From NCBI RefSeq assembly GCF_028728205.1, contig NZ_JAQYUU010000001.1, forward strand, positions 1,658,082 through 1,722,081: DNA of 64,000 nucleotides, written 5' to 3'. The position numbers and the translations under genes are program-made. Source of the DNA: Clostridium sp. 'White wine YQ' (GTDB taxonomy: Bacteria; Bacillota; Clostridia; Clostridiales; Clostridiaceae). The notes under the pieces are model-generated. The model saw only the letters and a program-made list of their open reading frames with translations, ran no database searches and had not been told where the DNA came from. Positions within the stretch are counted from its first letter, which is position 1. Each line of letters opens with the position of its first letter. This document shows, piece by piece, positions 16,544-24,432 of this stretch.

Positions 16544-17074
16544 TTAAGAACTACCTTTATATAACCTCTTTAGTTCATCCTTTGGCATTAACGCCTGAAC
16601 TAAATACCCCATTAATATTACCCCAGGCAGATCAATTAATAGTCTTGCTATTGTAAATTTATAGCCAAGTGCAGCAAATTCAAACATAAGGGTAGATACT
16701 TTGGTTACACACCAAGCATTCATAAAAATTATTATATTGCTAAATTTAACACCCTTTTTAAGTAATACTATTGTAAAAGGAAATGCTGCATACATCGGAC
16801 CTGCTGCTAATGAACCTATAAGTATAGCAAGAAATATTCCTGTTATTCCTGAATTATCCCCCATGTACTTCATCATGGTTTCTCTTGGAATCCAAACATC
16901 CATTAATCCTAAAAGTAACATAATTGGAGGTACTACTAAAATCATCTGTTCAAAACTTGAAAAAGCTATACCAAAGGATTTCAACCCCAAATCCTTATTG
17001 ATAATTGTGATTACTATTGTTATCAAAAGAGCTACAATAAAAAAAGAATACCTCTTTGCTAGAGTTTTTATCAT
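16544..17074 (-). CDS. Half-permease of the COG0701 (ArsP/UPF0718-like) type, second half
   Basis: 176 residues with about four to five hydrophobic helices. The signature GIFLAILIGSLAAGPMYAAFPFTIVLLKKG near residue 80 matches the repeat core of COG0701 permeases (ArsP-like, about 300-350 residues, two similar halves). Here the protein is only half that length. Its partner at 17071-17556 carries the equivalent GVFLAAILGSIAMMPTFVAFSTG. The ATG of this gene overlaps the stop of the partner (ATGA, 17071-17074). The two would assemble into one transporter. Substrate unknown; organo-arsenicals and metals are known for some relatives. Confidence 0.75.
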   Translation of the reverse strand: MIKTLAKRYSFFIVALLITIVITIINKDLGLKSFGIAFSSFEQMILVVPPIMLLLGLMDVWIPRETMMKYMGDNSGITGIFLAILIGSLAAGPMYAAFPFTIVLLKKGVKFSNIIIFMNAWCVTKVSTLMFEFAALGYKFTIARLLIDLPGVILMGYLVQALMPKDELKRLYKGSS

Positions 17075-17556
17075 ATTATTGGCACCACCTTTTCAACAAA
17101 AAATGCTACTATAATTGAAAAGATAAATGCTATAAAGTTTCTATAAAAGGTGCCTCTTTTTCCTATATATTTAGCTTCCAAAGGAATAGTGATTATTCCT
17201 ATAAGAGTTAGTGTTGATATAAGTGCTGCTACTTGAGCTATTCCTGCCCCATTATTAAGAAGCATATTTCCTGTAGAAAAAGCTACAAAGGTAGGCATCA
17301 TAGCTATACTTCCTAATATAGCTGCTAAAAACACTCCCAAAACGCCAGAGTTACTTCCTAATATACTTGATATTGTTTCAGGTTTAAGTATTGCAAGTGT
17401 TAACCCAACAATGATAATTATTCCTAAAAACTGTGGTAACATATTCTCTAGGGATTTCCACCCATTTAATAGTGCTTTTTTAGTTTTTGCCTTATCTTTT
17501 CTATAAGACAATAAGAAAAGTATAATAGCAGCTGAATAAAGAAAAAGACTGCTCAT
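17071..17556 (-). CDS. Half-permease of the COG0701 (ArsP/UPF0718-like) type, first half
   Basis: 161 residues with about five hydrophobic helices and one charged loop (RKDKAKTKKALLNGWKSLEN) near residue 20. The motif GVFLAAILGSIAMMPTFVAF near residue 70 is the counterpart of the one in the downstream half. The gene overlaps that half by four bases, so the pair is translationally coupled. It begins at an ATG near a weak ribosome-binding site. See the partner entry for function. Confidence 0.75.
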   Translation of the reverse strand: MSSLFLYSAAIILFLLSYRKDKAKTKKALLNGWKSLENMLPQFLGIIIIVGLTLAILKPETISSILGSNSGVLGVFLAAILGSIAMMPTFVAFSTGNMLLNNGAGIAQVAALISTLTLIGIITIPLEAKYIGKRGTFYRNFIAFIFSIIVAFFVEKVVPII

Positions 17557-17712
17557 ATTACTCTACTCCCATAACTTATTATTAATATTAATATTATTAT
17601 ATTATCTAAAAAGATTAATGTGAGTTCCAATAAGCAAACTTAATTATGAGCTATTATACTTTTATATGCTGGTTTACCGATTATTAGAGTTATTATAACT
17701 CTTTCCTCTTAC

Positions 17713-18258
17713 TTAATTTATAATTCTCCCCATAACAACAGTATTATAATAATTTCCATCCTTATGAATTCTATCATTTATTAATAATCCTTCTTGGACA
17801 AATCCAAAGCTTTTATAAAGGTCAATAGCTTTTGTGTTGGTTTCAACTACATATAAGCATACTTTTTTTATTCCCACTTTATCAGCTTGTCCCAAAATAT
17901 TATCAATAAGCACGTGCCCAATGCCATAACCCCAATATTCTTTTAAAATGCAAATTCCAAACTCAGCCTTATGTCTATATCTACTTAGCTCATTTCCTTG
18001 TAATCGTGCAAAACCAACTAGCTTTTCTCCTACTTCTGCTACTAAAAATAAGTTTTTTTCTGATATTGAATCTTCATAAATTAGCTTCTCAAAATCCTCT
18101 GATGATAATAATCCTTCACCGGCTTCTCTATCAAGATTTTCTGTTTCTCCATCAATCTTAATTCTGAGTGCTGAAAGTTCTTCTGAATCCCCTTTTGTTG
18201 GACATCTAAGAATCCATGTGAGTCTTTTACCTTCTATCTGCTTCTTATTTATAATCAT
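17713..18258 (-). CDS. GNAT-family N-acetyltransferase (RimJ/RimL-like)
   Basis: 181 residues from ATG 18258, four bases after GGGGG; the frame extends to 18270 but this Shine-Dalgarno favours the shorter form. GNAT motifs: VGEKLVGFARLQGN (strands 2-3), FGICILKEYWGYGIGHVLID (strand 4 plus the WGYGIG acetyl-CoA loop) and LYVVETNTKAIDLYKSFGFVQEG (the NxxAxxLYxxxGF helix). Probable protein or small-molecule acetyltransferase. Confidence 0.9.
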   Translation of the reverse strand: MIINKKQIEGKRLTWILRCPTKGDSEELSALRIKIDGETENLDREAGEGLLSSEDFEKLIYEDSISEKNLFLVAEVGEKLVGFARLQGNELSRYRHKAEFGICILKEYWGYGIGHVLIDNILGQADKVGIKKVCLYVVETNTKAIDLYKSFGFVQEGLLINDRIHKDGNYYNTVVMGRIIN

Positions 18259-18278
18259 TTGAACCCCCAAGTATTTAA

Positions 18279-18632
18279 TTAGTTTAAATGCCTAAAATTT
18301 TTATTATCTGAATTAATAGTATCAACTGATGATTTTACTTCAATCTTACCGTTAACATCATAATCGTAAACATAGGTTACATTAGGCTCATCTTTATAAA
18401 CAACCTTAATTACATATCCTCCATATCCAAGCAGTTTACTATCTAGTCGATAATCAACAAATAAATCATAGCCTTCTTCATTAACATTCTTTTCTGATAA
18501 AAACTTTACCATAGCAACTTTACCTTCAGTAATCTTTTGTACCTTCTGATTTTGATAACTTTTCTGAAAATAGAAAATAGTACCTCCAATTAAAACTATA
18601 ATAATAGCTATAATTGTAATAATTCTCTTCAT
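18279..18632 (-). CDS. Small membrane-anchored protein, DUF3139-like
   Basis: 117 residues from ATG 18632, after GGGGGAATACGGT. An N-terminal membrane helix (MKRIITIIAIIIVLIGGTIFYF) is followed by a Lys-rich linker and a small outside domain ending in YVYDYDVNGKIEVKSSVDTINS. The layout resembles DUF3139 proteins of Clostridium and Bacillus. First of several small membrane proteins in the same direction (18279 to 19245), likely one transcription unit. Function unknown. Confidence 0.6.
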   Translation of the reverse strand: MKRIITIIAIIIVLIGGTIFYFQKSYQNQKVQKITEGKVAMVKFLSEKNVNEEGYDLFVDYRLDSKLLGYGGYVIKVVYKDEPNVTYVYDYDVNGKIEVKSSVDTINSDNKNFRHLN

Positions 18633-18667
18633 ACCGTATTCCCCCATACATTTTATCTTTATTAATA

Positions 18668-18955
18668 TCATCCAATCCCATCATATATAACAAAATATAA
18701 CGGTCCAACTTTAGTTACTTTAAAATCTCCAAGTTGGGCCCCGCCTTTATCAACAGGTCTTTTATCAAAATAATAGTATTTTACGTTATCTTGAGTACTA
18801 TCATGAGAACTTTCAATAATACGAGATTCTAATGCTGCCTTTCTATACCCTGTTATAAACAAGTGTAATCTTAGTGCATAATAAGGATTCAAGTGCATAA
18901 TTATTGTAAATGCCATTATTATGCTAATGATTAATATAATGAGTTTTTTTCTCAC
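18668..18955 (-). CDS. Small membrane-anchored hypothetical protein
   Basis: 95 residues from GTG 18955 (TTG 18958 is the alternative), after AAGGTAGG. One membrane helix (KLIILIISIIMAFTIIMHL) and a Tyr-rich outside part (NVKYYYFDKRPVDKGGAQLGDFKVTKVGPLYFVIYDGIG). It resembles the next gene downstream in plan, a membrane helix with a small domain of beta strands, and may be a diverged relative. Not recognised. Confidence 0.6.
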   Translation of the reverse strand: MRKKLIILIISIIMAFTIIMHLNPYYALRLHLFITGYRKAALESRIIESSHDSTQDNVKYYYFDKRPVDKGGAQLGDFKVTKVGPLYFVIYDGIG

Positions 18956-18975
18956 CAATATAACCTACCTTCCGT

Positions 18976-19245
18976 TTATATTCTAAATAAAAGTCGTTGA
19001 ACTCCCACTACAAATCTATACATTATTGGATAAATTACAATTAATATTAGTAAAGAACTTAATAAACTTAAATCATGTGCCACTAAAAACGAGAAAATCA
19101 ATGATATTAAACACAAAAAAATTATCACGATGTAACCATACATAAAAAACTTTCCTATGAAGGTGAAAAGTTTACTTTTTCCTTCAAATTTATCAATCCA
19201 AAATAACTTATTTAAAAATCTCTTCATTTTTGAGATCATATTCAC
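18976..19245 (-). CDS. Small two-helix membrane protein
   Basis: 89 residues, starting with GTG (19245) 8 bases after AAGGAG. A basic N-terminus (SKMKRFLNKLFWIDKFEGKSKLF) precedes two hydrophobic segments (FFMYGYIVIIFLCLISLIFSF and LSLLSSLLILIVIYPIMYRFVV). Same strand as the genes on either side, with small gaps. Not recognised. Confidence 0.55.
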   Translation of the reverse strand: MNMISKMKRFLNKLFWIDKFEGKSKLFTFIGKFFMYGYIVIIFLCLISLIFSFLVAHDLSLLSSLLILIVIYPIMYRFVVGVQRLLFRI

Positions 19246-19297
19246 AGTTTAAACTCCTTTCTTGACTTGATGCGTAGTTCTTTGAATTATATAAATA

Positions 19298-19834
19298 TTA
19301 TATAAATAATGAGCCACAATTATATTTCTCATCATATTCTTTTCTAAGCTTTTTAACCTTAGGTAAAATATCATAATTACCTGTCAAAACATCTTGTCCA
19401 TAATTTCTTAAAAGTCTAGCATATTTCTCAATAACAATTATGATTTCATCATTACTAGAGTATTTATCTTTATAATACTCTAATTTTTCTGCAGGAATCT
19501 GCTCATAAAATGAATCTATATTTTCATAATTAAGATACTCATAAACTTGAGTATTGCATTTTCTATATATAAGTAAATCATCCAAGTCATATGTTTGTTC
19601 TTTCTTGAGGAATTTATTAATTAATTTCTTTTCTTTCACAATAATGTATATAACAATAGGAAAACTGGGTGCTTCAATAACATGATTTATAATTTTCAAT
19701 TTAAAACCTGTTTTTTCAAAAATAATGCAAGGTCTAGTAATATCATCTTCACTAATTCCATAACTAAATCCAAATTCCTCAGTCAAATAAGAAAACTTCT
19801 CATTACATAGTTGAAAAAATAACTCACTCTCCAT
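19298..19834 (-). CDS. Hypothetical soluble protein (178 aa)
   Basis: 178 residues, hydrophilic, no membrane segment, with many Tyr, Asp and Lys. An N-terminal alpha/beta half (MESELFFQLCNEKFSYLTEEFGFSYGISEDD ... FPIVIYIIVKEKKLINKFL) and a helical C-terminus (IIVIEKYARLLRNYGQDVLTGNYDILPKVKKLRKEYDE) are visible. The last part resembles immunity-protein or DUF-type helices but I cannot name a family. ACAAGGAGCATAATT before ATG supports the start. Read in the same direction as the small membrane genes downstream. Confidence 0.65.
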   Translation of the reverse strand: MESELFFQLCNEKFSYLTEEFGFSYGISEDDITRPCIIFEKTGFKLKIINHVIEAPSFPIVIYIIVKEKKLINKFLKKEQTYDLDDLLIYRKCNTQVYEYLNYENIDSFYEQIPAEKLEYYKDKYSSNDEIIIVIEKYARLLRNYGQDVLTGNYDILPKVKKLRKEYDEKYNCGSLFI

Positions 19835-19927
19835 AATTATGCTCCTTGTAATAAAAATCTAACTTCTAAATTTGATTGTATATATGAAAATTATACCATA
19901 TATGAGTTATTATGGACATTGAAAGTA

Positions 19928-19956
19928 AAAACACCGTATAACATATACGGTGTTTT
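19928..19956 (-). terminator. Terminator of the AraC-type regulator
   Basis: AAAACACCGTATA (19928-19940) pairs perfectly with TATACGGTGTTTT (19944-19956) around a 3-base loop, with T-rich sequence on the leftward side. Confidence 0.85.
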
Positions 19957-19961
19957 AATTC

Positions 19962-20834
19962 TTACTTCTTCATAACTGGAATCCAAATTTCACTTCTATA
20001 GTCTGGTGCTGTTGTGTCCTTACTTTCATTCCAAAGTATCTCTGGCCCTTCTACAACTTCATAGTTTGAAGCTGGCAGCCATTCTGAGTATATACGTCCC
20101 CATATATTTTGTAGTGTCTCTGGGAATGGTCCTTTAGCTTCAAATACAGCCCAAGTTGTAGGGGCCACTTCAAGCTTCTTAAATTTATCAGAACATTCTT
20201 TATTTGTAGCTACGCCAATATAGTGATCAAGTCCACCTTTTTCTTCCATTCTATTTTCTGAGAAGTTTGTTGAGGCACTAATAATTCCTCTTGGGTCTAC
20301 ATTTGAAAGTTCCTTAAGCTCTTTAATGATCTCTGGAGTTAAACTTTGCCACATAGATGCGATTTCAGTATTTACTCCATTAAATACTATTGGAACTCTC
20401 TTCATAATTCCTACTATGGAAAATCCCTCTTTTTCTTCAATTCTATACTTCATTTCATTTCCTCCCTTAATTGTAAGTTGGAAGGTCATTCTTGGATATG
20501 CTTTAAGAGCTTTACCATTATTCCTTGCTTCTGAAGGTGTTATTCCGTGTAAATTCTGAAATGCTCTAGTAAATGAATCTGGTGAGTTATATCCATATTT
20601 TATTGCTATATCAATCACCTTAAAATTACTATTACTAAGCTCAAATGCAGCAAGAGTAAGTCGTCTTCTGCGAATATATTCAGATAAAGTAATACCTGCA
20701 AGGAAAGAAAACATTCTTTGAAAATGATACTCTGAGCAAAAAGCTATTTTAGCTACTTCCTTTAAATCAATTTCTCCATCTAAGTTTTCTTCGATATAGT
20801 TTAATGCATCATTCATTTTTCCTAGTGAATCCAT
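19962..20834 (-). CDS. AraC-family regulator with GyrI-like effector domain
   Basis: 290 residues. Residues 1-110 hold the two AraC helix-turn-helix units ([20 protein letters not shown] and [21 protein letters not shown], ending HGITPSEAR). Residues about 130-290 form the GyrI/SOUL-like effector-binding domain ([19 protein letters not shown] ... [11 protein letters not shown] ... [16 protein letters not shown]). This order (DNA-binding first) is that of BmrR/Rob-type drug or metabolite sensors. AGGAGGTCATACAA precedes ATG. Divergent from the XRE gene at 21066, separated by 231 bp. Confidence 0.9.
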   Translation of the reverse strand: MDSLGKMNDALNYIEENLDGEIDLKEVAKIAFCSEYHFQRMFSFLAGITLSEYIRRRRLTLAAFELSNSNFKVIDIAIKYGYNSPDSFTRAFQNLHGITPSEARNNGKALKAYPRMTFQLTIKGGNEMKYRIEEKEGFSIVGIMKRVPIVFNGVNTEIASMWQSLTPEIIKELKELSNVDPRGIISASTNFSENRMEEKGGLDHYIGVATNKECSDKFKKLEVAPTTWAVFEAKGPFPETLQNIWGRIYSEWLPASNYEVVEGPEILWNESKDTTAPDYRSEIWIPVMKK

Positions 20835-21065
20835 TTGTATGACCTCCTTTCATTAACAGGATATCAAAATTTTAAAATAGTCATCCGACTTTTCCTGCAC
20901 AATTAAGTAGGACTGTTTATTTTCGTAGTGTAAACAAATATATTTTCATTATACTTTAAAATGTTAAGTTTAGTTGACAAAATTCCAGTTTTACTTGATA
21001 GAAATGATATTTATCCTTTAGTATACTATAACTAATCAATAGCTGTTGAAATAGAAGAAAGGCTG

Positions 21066-21521
21066 GTGACAATTGTGTCCTTAGGCGAAAAATTATTAGA
21101 TTTACGTAAAAAGGCAGCTTTATCTCAAGAAGATGTGGCTGAAAAACTAGGTGTATCTAGGCAAACAGTAAGTAAATGGGAAAGTGATCAAACTGTTCCT
21201 GAACTTATTAAAGCTAAGTTATTAAGTGAACTTTATAATGTAAGTTATGATTATCTTATAAGTGGCACCCCTATTGGTGGTGACCTTACTAGTATTGAAT
21301 TAATAGTTGATGAAATTGATTGGACTAGTGCTTGGAGTAAAAAGTATCCAATATTAGCTTCATATCAAGGAATGAAGGGAATAGAAACCTATAGCAAAAA
21401 AATTTCTGACCTATATGATACCTTTAAAAATGAGTTCAATTTTGATGATTCTGACACAGTTTTAGTTTTAAAAGATATTCTTTATCAAAAATATAAAATG
21501 GCAAAAAAGAAGAATAAGTAA
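21066..21521 (+). CDS. XRE-family transcriptional regulator
   Basis: 151 residues, with a typical XRE helix-turn-helix at residues 6-65 (GEKLLDLRKKAALSQEDVAEKLGVSRQTVSKWESD, cut into its motif pieces) and an unnamed C-terminal part (SAWSKKYPILASYQGMKG ... YDTFKNEFNFDDSDTVLV). GTG 21066 follows AAAGG at close spacing; a second GTG at 21075 is possible. Its target is unknown; the gene is divergent from the AraC-type regulator and ends at a bidirectional terminator. Confidence 0.85.
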   Translation: MTIVSLGEKLLDLRKKAALSQEDVAEKLGVSRQTVSKWESDQTVPELIKAKLLSELYNVSYDYLISGTPIGGDLTSIELIVDEIDWTSAWSKKYPILASYQGMKGIETYSKKISDLYDTFKNEFNFDDSDTVLVLKDILYQKYKMAKKKNK

Positions 21522-21535
21522 ACTATGAAACACTA

Positions 21536-21570
21536 AAAGAACAGTATACTAATTTAATATACTGTTCTTT
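21536..21570. terminator. Bidirectional terminator between convergent genes
   Basis: AAAGAACAGTAT (21536-21547) pairs with ATACTGTTCTTT (21559-21570) around an AT-rich loop. It serves the XRE gene and the nucleotidyltransferase gene. Confidence 0.85.
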
Positions 21571-21583
21571 TGCTTAAAACCAC

Positions 21584-22402
21584 TCATTTCTTCCCATCTA
21601 ATAGTCTATTGCTTTCTTTTATTATATAGTCCATATATTCTAAAGCATCGTCTCTTCTCTTAATAAAAGACTTATAATAAGACTCTTTACTATCTTTTCT
21701 AAGCTTCATGGATTCCTTAATTATATTATGCCATTTGGAAGGAACTTTTCTTAAAGCATACTCTCCTGCTTCAACCTTAGAGGTTATATCCTTTTCATTT
21801 AATGTATAATAAAGACGGGAAACACCTAAAACTCCCCACTCAATATTCTTTAGACTAACAAAGGATCCAATGTATTTTGATGACATAAATTTCTTACAGC
21901 CATTCATCCAGTTCACCCAGTAGCTATTTAGATTATTCCTCATTTCATTAATTAAAATATCAAAATTAACTTCTAGTTTATAATCATCAATGTCTTTCCC
22001 TTTTATGACCATTCCACATTTTTTTAATTGATATGCATCTACTGAATTTCTATTAAACTTTACATAACCTTCAAATTTTCCATCGTTAAACCTAACACAT
22101 CTATTCTCTTCTTTTTTTATGGATTCAATATCTTTTTCAATTACATACATTCCATCTAGTGTAGTCTTTCGATATTTTTTATTAATGCTGTTATGAATAT
22201 ATTTTAATTCCTCTAATTCTTCATCACTAATTTCTCTATTAACTACCGCAATAAAATCGATATCACTAGAACCATAATGAAATTTTCCTAGAGATAAAGA
22301 TCCATAAATATAATAGCCTTCAAGAAAATCTGGAATTCTTTCTTCTATCATTTCTATATGCTTGTCTATAACTAACTTAACCTTTTTAGGTATATATCCC
22401 AT
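21584..22402 (-). CDS. Nucleotidyltransferase (aminoglycoside adenylyltransferase-like, with DUF4111-like helical part)
   Basis: 272 residues. The nucleotidyltransferase motif GS-x10-DxD is clear: YYIYGSLSLGKFHYGSSDID with FIAVV following, near residues 30-60. The C-terminal half is helical (ALRKVPSKWHNIIKESMKLRKDS) as in AadA-type streptomycin/spectinomycin adenylyltransferases, which modify drugs with ATP. The length, 272, is close to AadA (about 260). The substrate could equally be another alcohol; resistance is not shown. Monocistronic; AGAGGAATAGTC precedes ATG. Confidence 0.8.
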   Translation of the reverse strand: MGYIPKKVKLVIDKHIEMIEERIPDFLEGYYIYGSLSLGKFHYGSSDIDFIAVVNREISDEELEELKYIHNSINKKYRKTTLDGMYVIEKDIESIKKEENRCVRFNDGKFEGYVKFNRNSVDAYQLKKCGMVIKGKDIDDYKLEVNFDILINEMRNNLNSYWVNWMNGCKKFMSSKYIGSFVSLKNIEWGVLGVSRLYYTLNEKDITSKVEAGEYALRKVPSKWHNIIKESMKLRKDSKESYYKSFIKRRDDALEYMDYIIKESNRLLDGKK

Positions 22403-22551
22403 GACTATTCCTCTTTTTAAATTAATTTTTATTTTTTATAGTATTAAAGTGAATTTACTTTATTATACTATGTAAAATGTAAATATTTACTTAAGAATCT
22501 TTAAAATTCTATTACAAATTTATTAAATATTTCAAATTCTAAAAAATAAAA

Positions 22552-22569
22552 GGAAGTCCCATGACTTCC
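22552..22569 (-). terminator. Terminator of the ATPase gene
   Basis: GGAAGTC (22552-22558) pairs with GACTTCC (22563-22569) around CCAT; on the leftward side follow TTTTATTTTTTAG. Confidence 0.75.
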
Positions 22570-22582
22570 AAAACTATTTATT

Positions 22583-23308
22583 CTACCCATTTTCTAAGAG
22601 TATCTTAAGCATTCTTTCAGGATTTTCAAGATATGCCCTTGTAATTTTATAATGCTCAGTTTCTTTATAATTAACTTTTTTAATACCATCATTTAATTCA
22701 TAGATAACAGAATCAGGATATGACATTATTATTGGTGAGTGAGTTGCTATTATAAACTGAGAGTTATTACTTATAAGCTCATGCATTATAGCTAGCATAG
22801 ACATTTGTCTTGATGGTGAAAGTGCTGCCTCAGGCTCATCTAAAATATATAATCCATTCCCGCTGAATCTATTTCTTATAAGTGATAAGAAAGACTCCCC
22901 ATGAGATTGCAAATGAAGAGATTTTCCTCCATAGAATTCCGCCGCATCAAGTTCATCTACATTTGTAGCTACATTATAAAAGCTCTCAGCTCTTAAGAAA
23001 AATCCATCATGTGGTCTCTTAACTCCTTTAACTAGCTTTATTGCATCATGTAATTCTGAATGAGTATTCTTTGTTAAAAAGTTAAAATTTCTAGTTCCTC
23101 CTTCTGGATTAAAACCAAATGCAATAGCAATCGCTTCAAGTATTGTTGATTTACCGGTTCCATTTTCACCTACTAAAAAAGTAACCTTTGGGTGAAACTC
23201 CATCCTATCCAAGTTTCTTACTGATGATAGGCAATATGGAAATTCAGAAAAAGATTTTATTCTTTCATGTCGTAGCTCAACATGTCTTAAGTATTGATCA
23301 AAATTCAA
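22583..23308 (-). CDS. SMC/ABC-like AAA ATPase (COG3910 type)
   Basis: 241 residues. Walker A at about 48 (LVGENGTGKSTILEA), an ABC-type LSPSRQMSML signature near 165, Walker B (GLYILDEPEAALSP) just before it, and the switch His in IIATHSPIIMSYPDS. The distance between Walker A and B is short, as in compact predicted ATPases rather than full SMC or RecF proteins. Nearest named type is COG3910; the partner and role are unknown. Starts with TTG at 23308, 8 bases after GGAGG. Gap to the DUF3784-like gene upstream is 20 bp. Confidence 0.85.
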   Translation of the reverse strand: MNFDQYLRHVELRHERIKSFSEFPYCLSSVRNLDRMEFHPKVTFLVGENGTGKSTILEAIAIAFGFNPEGGTRNFNFLTKNTHSELHDAIKLVKGVKRPHDGFFLRAESFYNVATNVDELDAAEFYGGKSLHLQSHGESFLSLIRNRFSGNGLYILDEPEAALSPSRQMSMLAIMHELISNNSQFIIATHSPIIMSYPDSVIYELNDGIKKVNYKETEHYKITRAYLENPERMLKILLENG

Positions 23309-23328
23309 TTACTTTACCTCCAGCGGTT

Positions 23329-23625
23329 CTAGCTTATTTTTTTACACTTAGTGTTTATATAAATAATTGTAAATATAATCATTGCAAATATTGAAACCAG
23401 ATAAAAAGTTCCAAATATATCATTGTACTTAAAGAAATTAGCTAATGCAGTTATTATTGAAACATATATGCATAGTGTGCCTACTGCCCTACAAAGCTTT
23501 TTCTCATTATATTCTTCTTTTTCTTCTTTTGAAGCTATGTTATATCCAATTATAAGAAAGCTTCCTTTTCCTGAAAAGATTAATAAAGCTATTATTAAGA
23601 ATATAATAGCCACCCCAATTAACAT
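23329..23625 (-). CDS. DUF3784 family membrane protein
   Basis: 98 residues with three hydrophobic segments (LIGVAIIFLIIALLIFSG, LCIYVSIITALANFF, FYLVSIFAMIIFTIIYI). The linker IIGYNIASKEEKEEYNEKKLCRAVG between the first two matches the conserved GYN.....E.....D/N...LC......G pattern of DUF3784. Function unknown. GAGGGGATATTTT before ATG. Immediately upstream of the ATPase gene. Confidence 0.8.
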   Translation of the reverse strand: MLIGVAIIFLIIALLIFSGKGSFLIIGYNIASKEEKEEYNEKKLCRAVGTLCIYVSIITALANFFKYNDIFGTFYLVSIFAMIIFTIIYINTKCKKIS

Positions 23626-23670
23626 AAAATATCCCCTCGTAAATAATTCACACTTTAATTATACATCATA

Positions 23671-24321
23671 TTATGCAATTATTTCCAGTAATTCTGATGG
23701 CTTGTCTATAACATAATCTGCACCCTTCTCTTCTAAAACTTCTCTGCCTCTAAAACCCCAGGTGACACCTACGCATTTAATTCCAGAATTCTTAGCAGTC
23801 TTTACATCCACTTCAGAATCTCCTACATATATTGAATCATCAGTCTTTGAGCCTAATTCTTCTAGTGCCATATAAACAGTATCTGGTGCAGGCTTTTTAG
23901 CAATGTGCTCTGATTGTCCAATTGCTACTTTTATATATTTTCCGAAATAAATTTGATTAAGTTCTTTTACTGCCTTATCAAACTTATTTGATACAATTGC
24001 AAGCTTATAGTTTTCTTTAGATAATTTTTCTAAAAGCTCCATTATTCCATTATAAGCATTGGTTTTATTTTGCTTATTTTTAGAATAATGCTCTTTAAAG
24101 TCTGCAAGACATATATCATACTTTGGATTACTACGTCCTTCTGGAATAGCTAGTTCAATTAAACGCGCAACTCCATTTCCAACAAATCTTCTAACCTCAT
24201 CTTTTTCCCTGACTGGGAATCCATGACGTGCTAATGAGTAATTTACGCTATCTGTTAGATCATCAAGAGTATCAAGTAATGTTCCATCTAAATCAAAAAT
24301 AATTGTATTGCACTTTTTCAT
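23671..24321 (-). CDS. HAD-superfamily hydrolase, phosphoglycolate phosphatase type
   Basis: 216 residues from ATG 24321, after GGGGGAATTTTAT; the longer frame to 24351 is unlikely. The HAD motifs are complete: FDLDGTLLDTLDD near residue 10, IVSNK (motif II Ser) near 118, KPAPDTV (motif III Lys) near 150 and YVGDSEVDVKTAKNSG near 172. The cap is the small alpha-helical type. Probably dephosphorylates phosphoglycolate or a similar metabolite in the cytoplasm. Not part of the pyrimidine operon: a terminator separates them. Confidence 0.85.
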   Translation of the reverse strand: MKKCNTIIFDLDGTLLDTLDDLTDSVNYSLARHGFPVREKDEVRRFVGNGVARLIELAIPEGRSNPKYDICLADFKEHYSKNKQNKTNAYNGIMELLEKLSKENYKLAIVSNKFDKAVKELNQIYFGKYIKVAIGQSEHIAKKPAPDTVYMALEELGSKTDDSIYVGDSEVDVKTAKNSGIKCVGVTWGFRGREVLEEKGADYVIDKPSELLEIIA

Positions 24322-24390
24322 ATAAAATTCCCCCTTAAGATAAATAAGCATGTCTAGTTCTTGTAAATTAATTATAGCATAGAAAAAACT

Positions 24391-24416
24391 AATCCTATGA
24401 CATAACTCATAGGATT
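24391..24416 (-). terminator. Terminator of the pyrimidine operon
   Basis: AATCCTATGA (24391-24400) pairs with TCATAGGATT (24407-24416) and is followed leftwards by AGTTTTTTC. It lies after the last catabolic gene. Confidence 0.8.
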
Positions 24417-24432
24417 AACTTATAAAATCTAA

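Noticed and set aside
21584..22402. Calling the nucleotidyltransferase an antibiotic resistance gene
   Set aside because: The fold is AadA-like, but drug specificity cannot be read from motifs alone and no mobile element is near.
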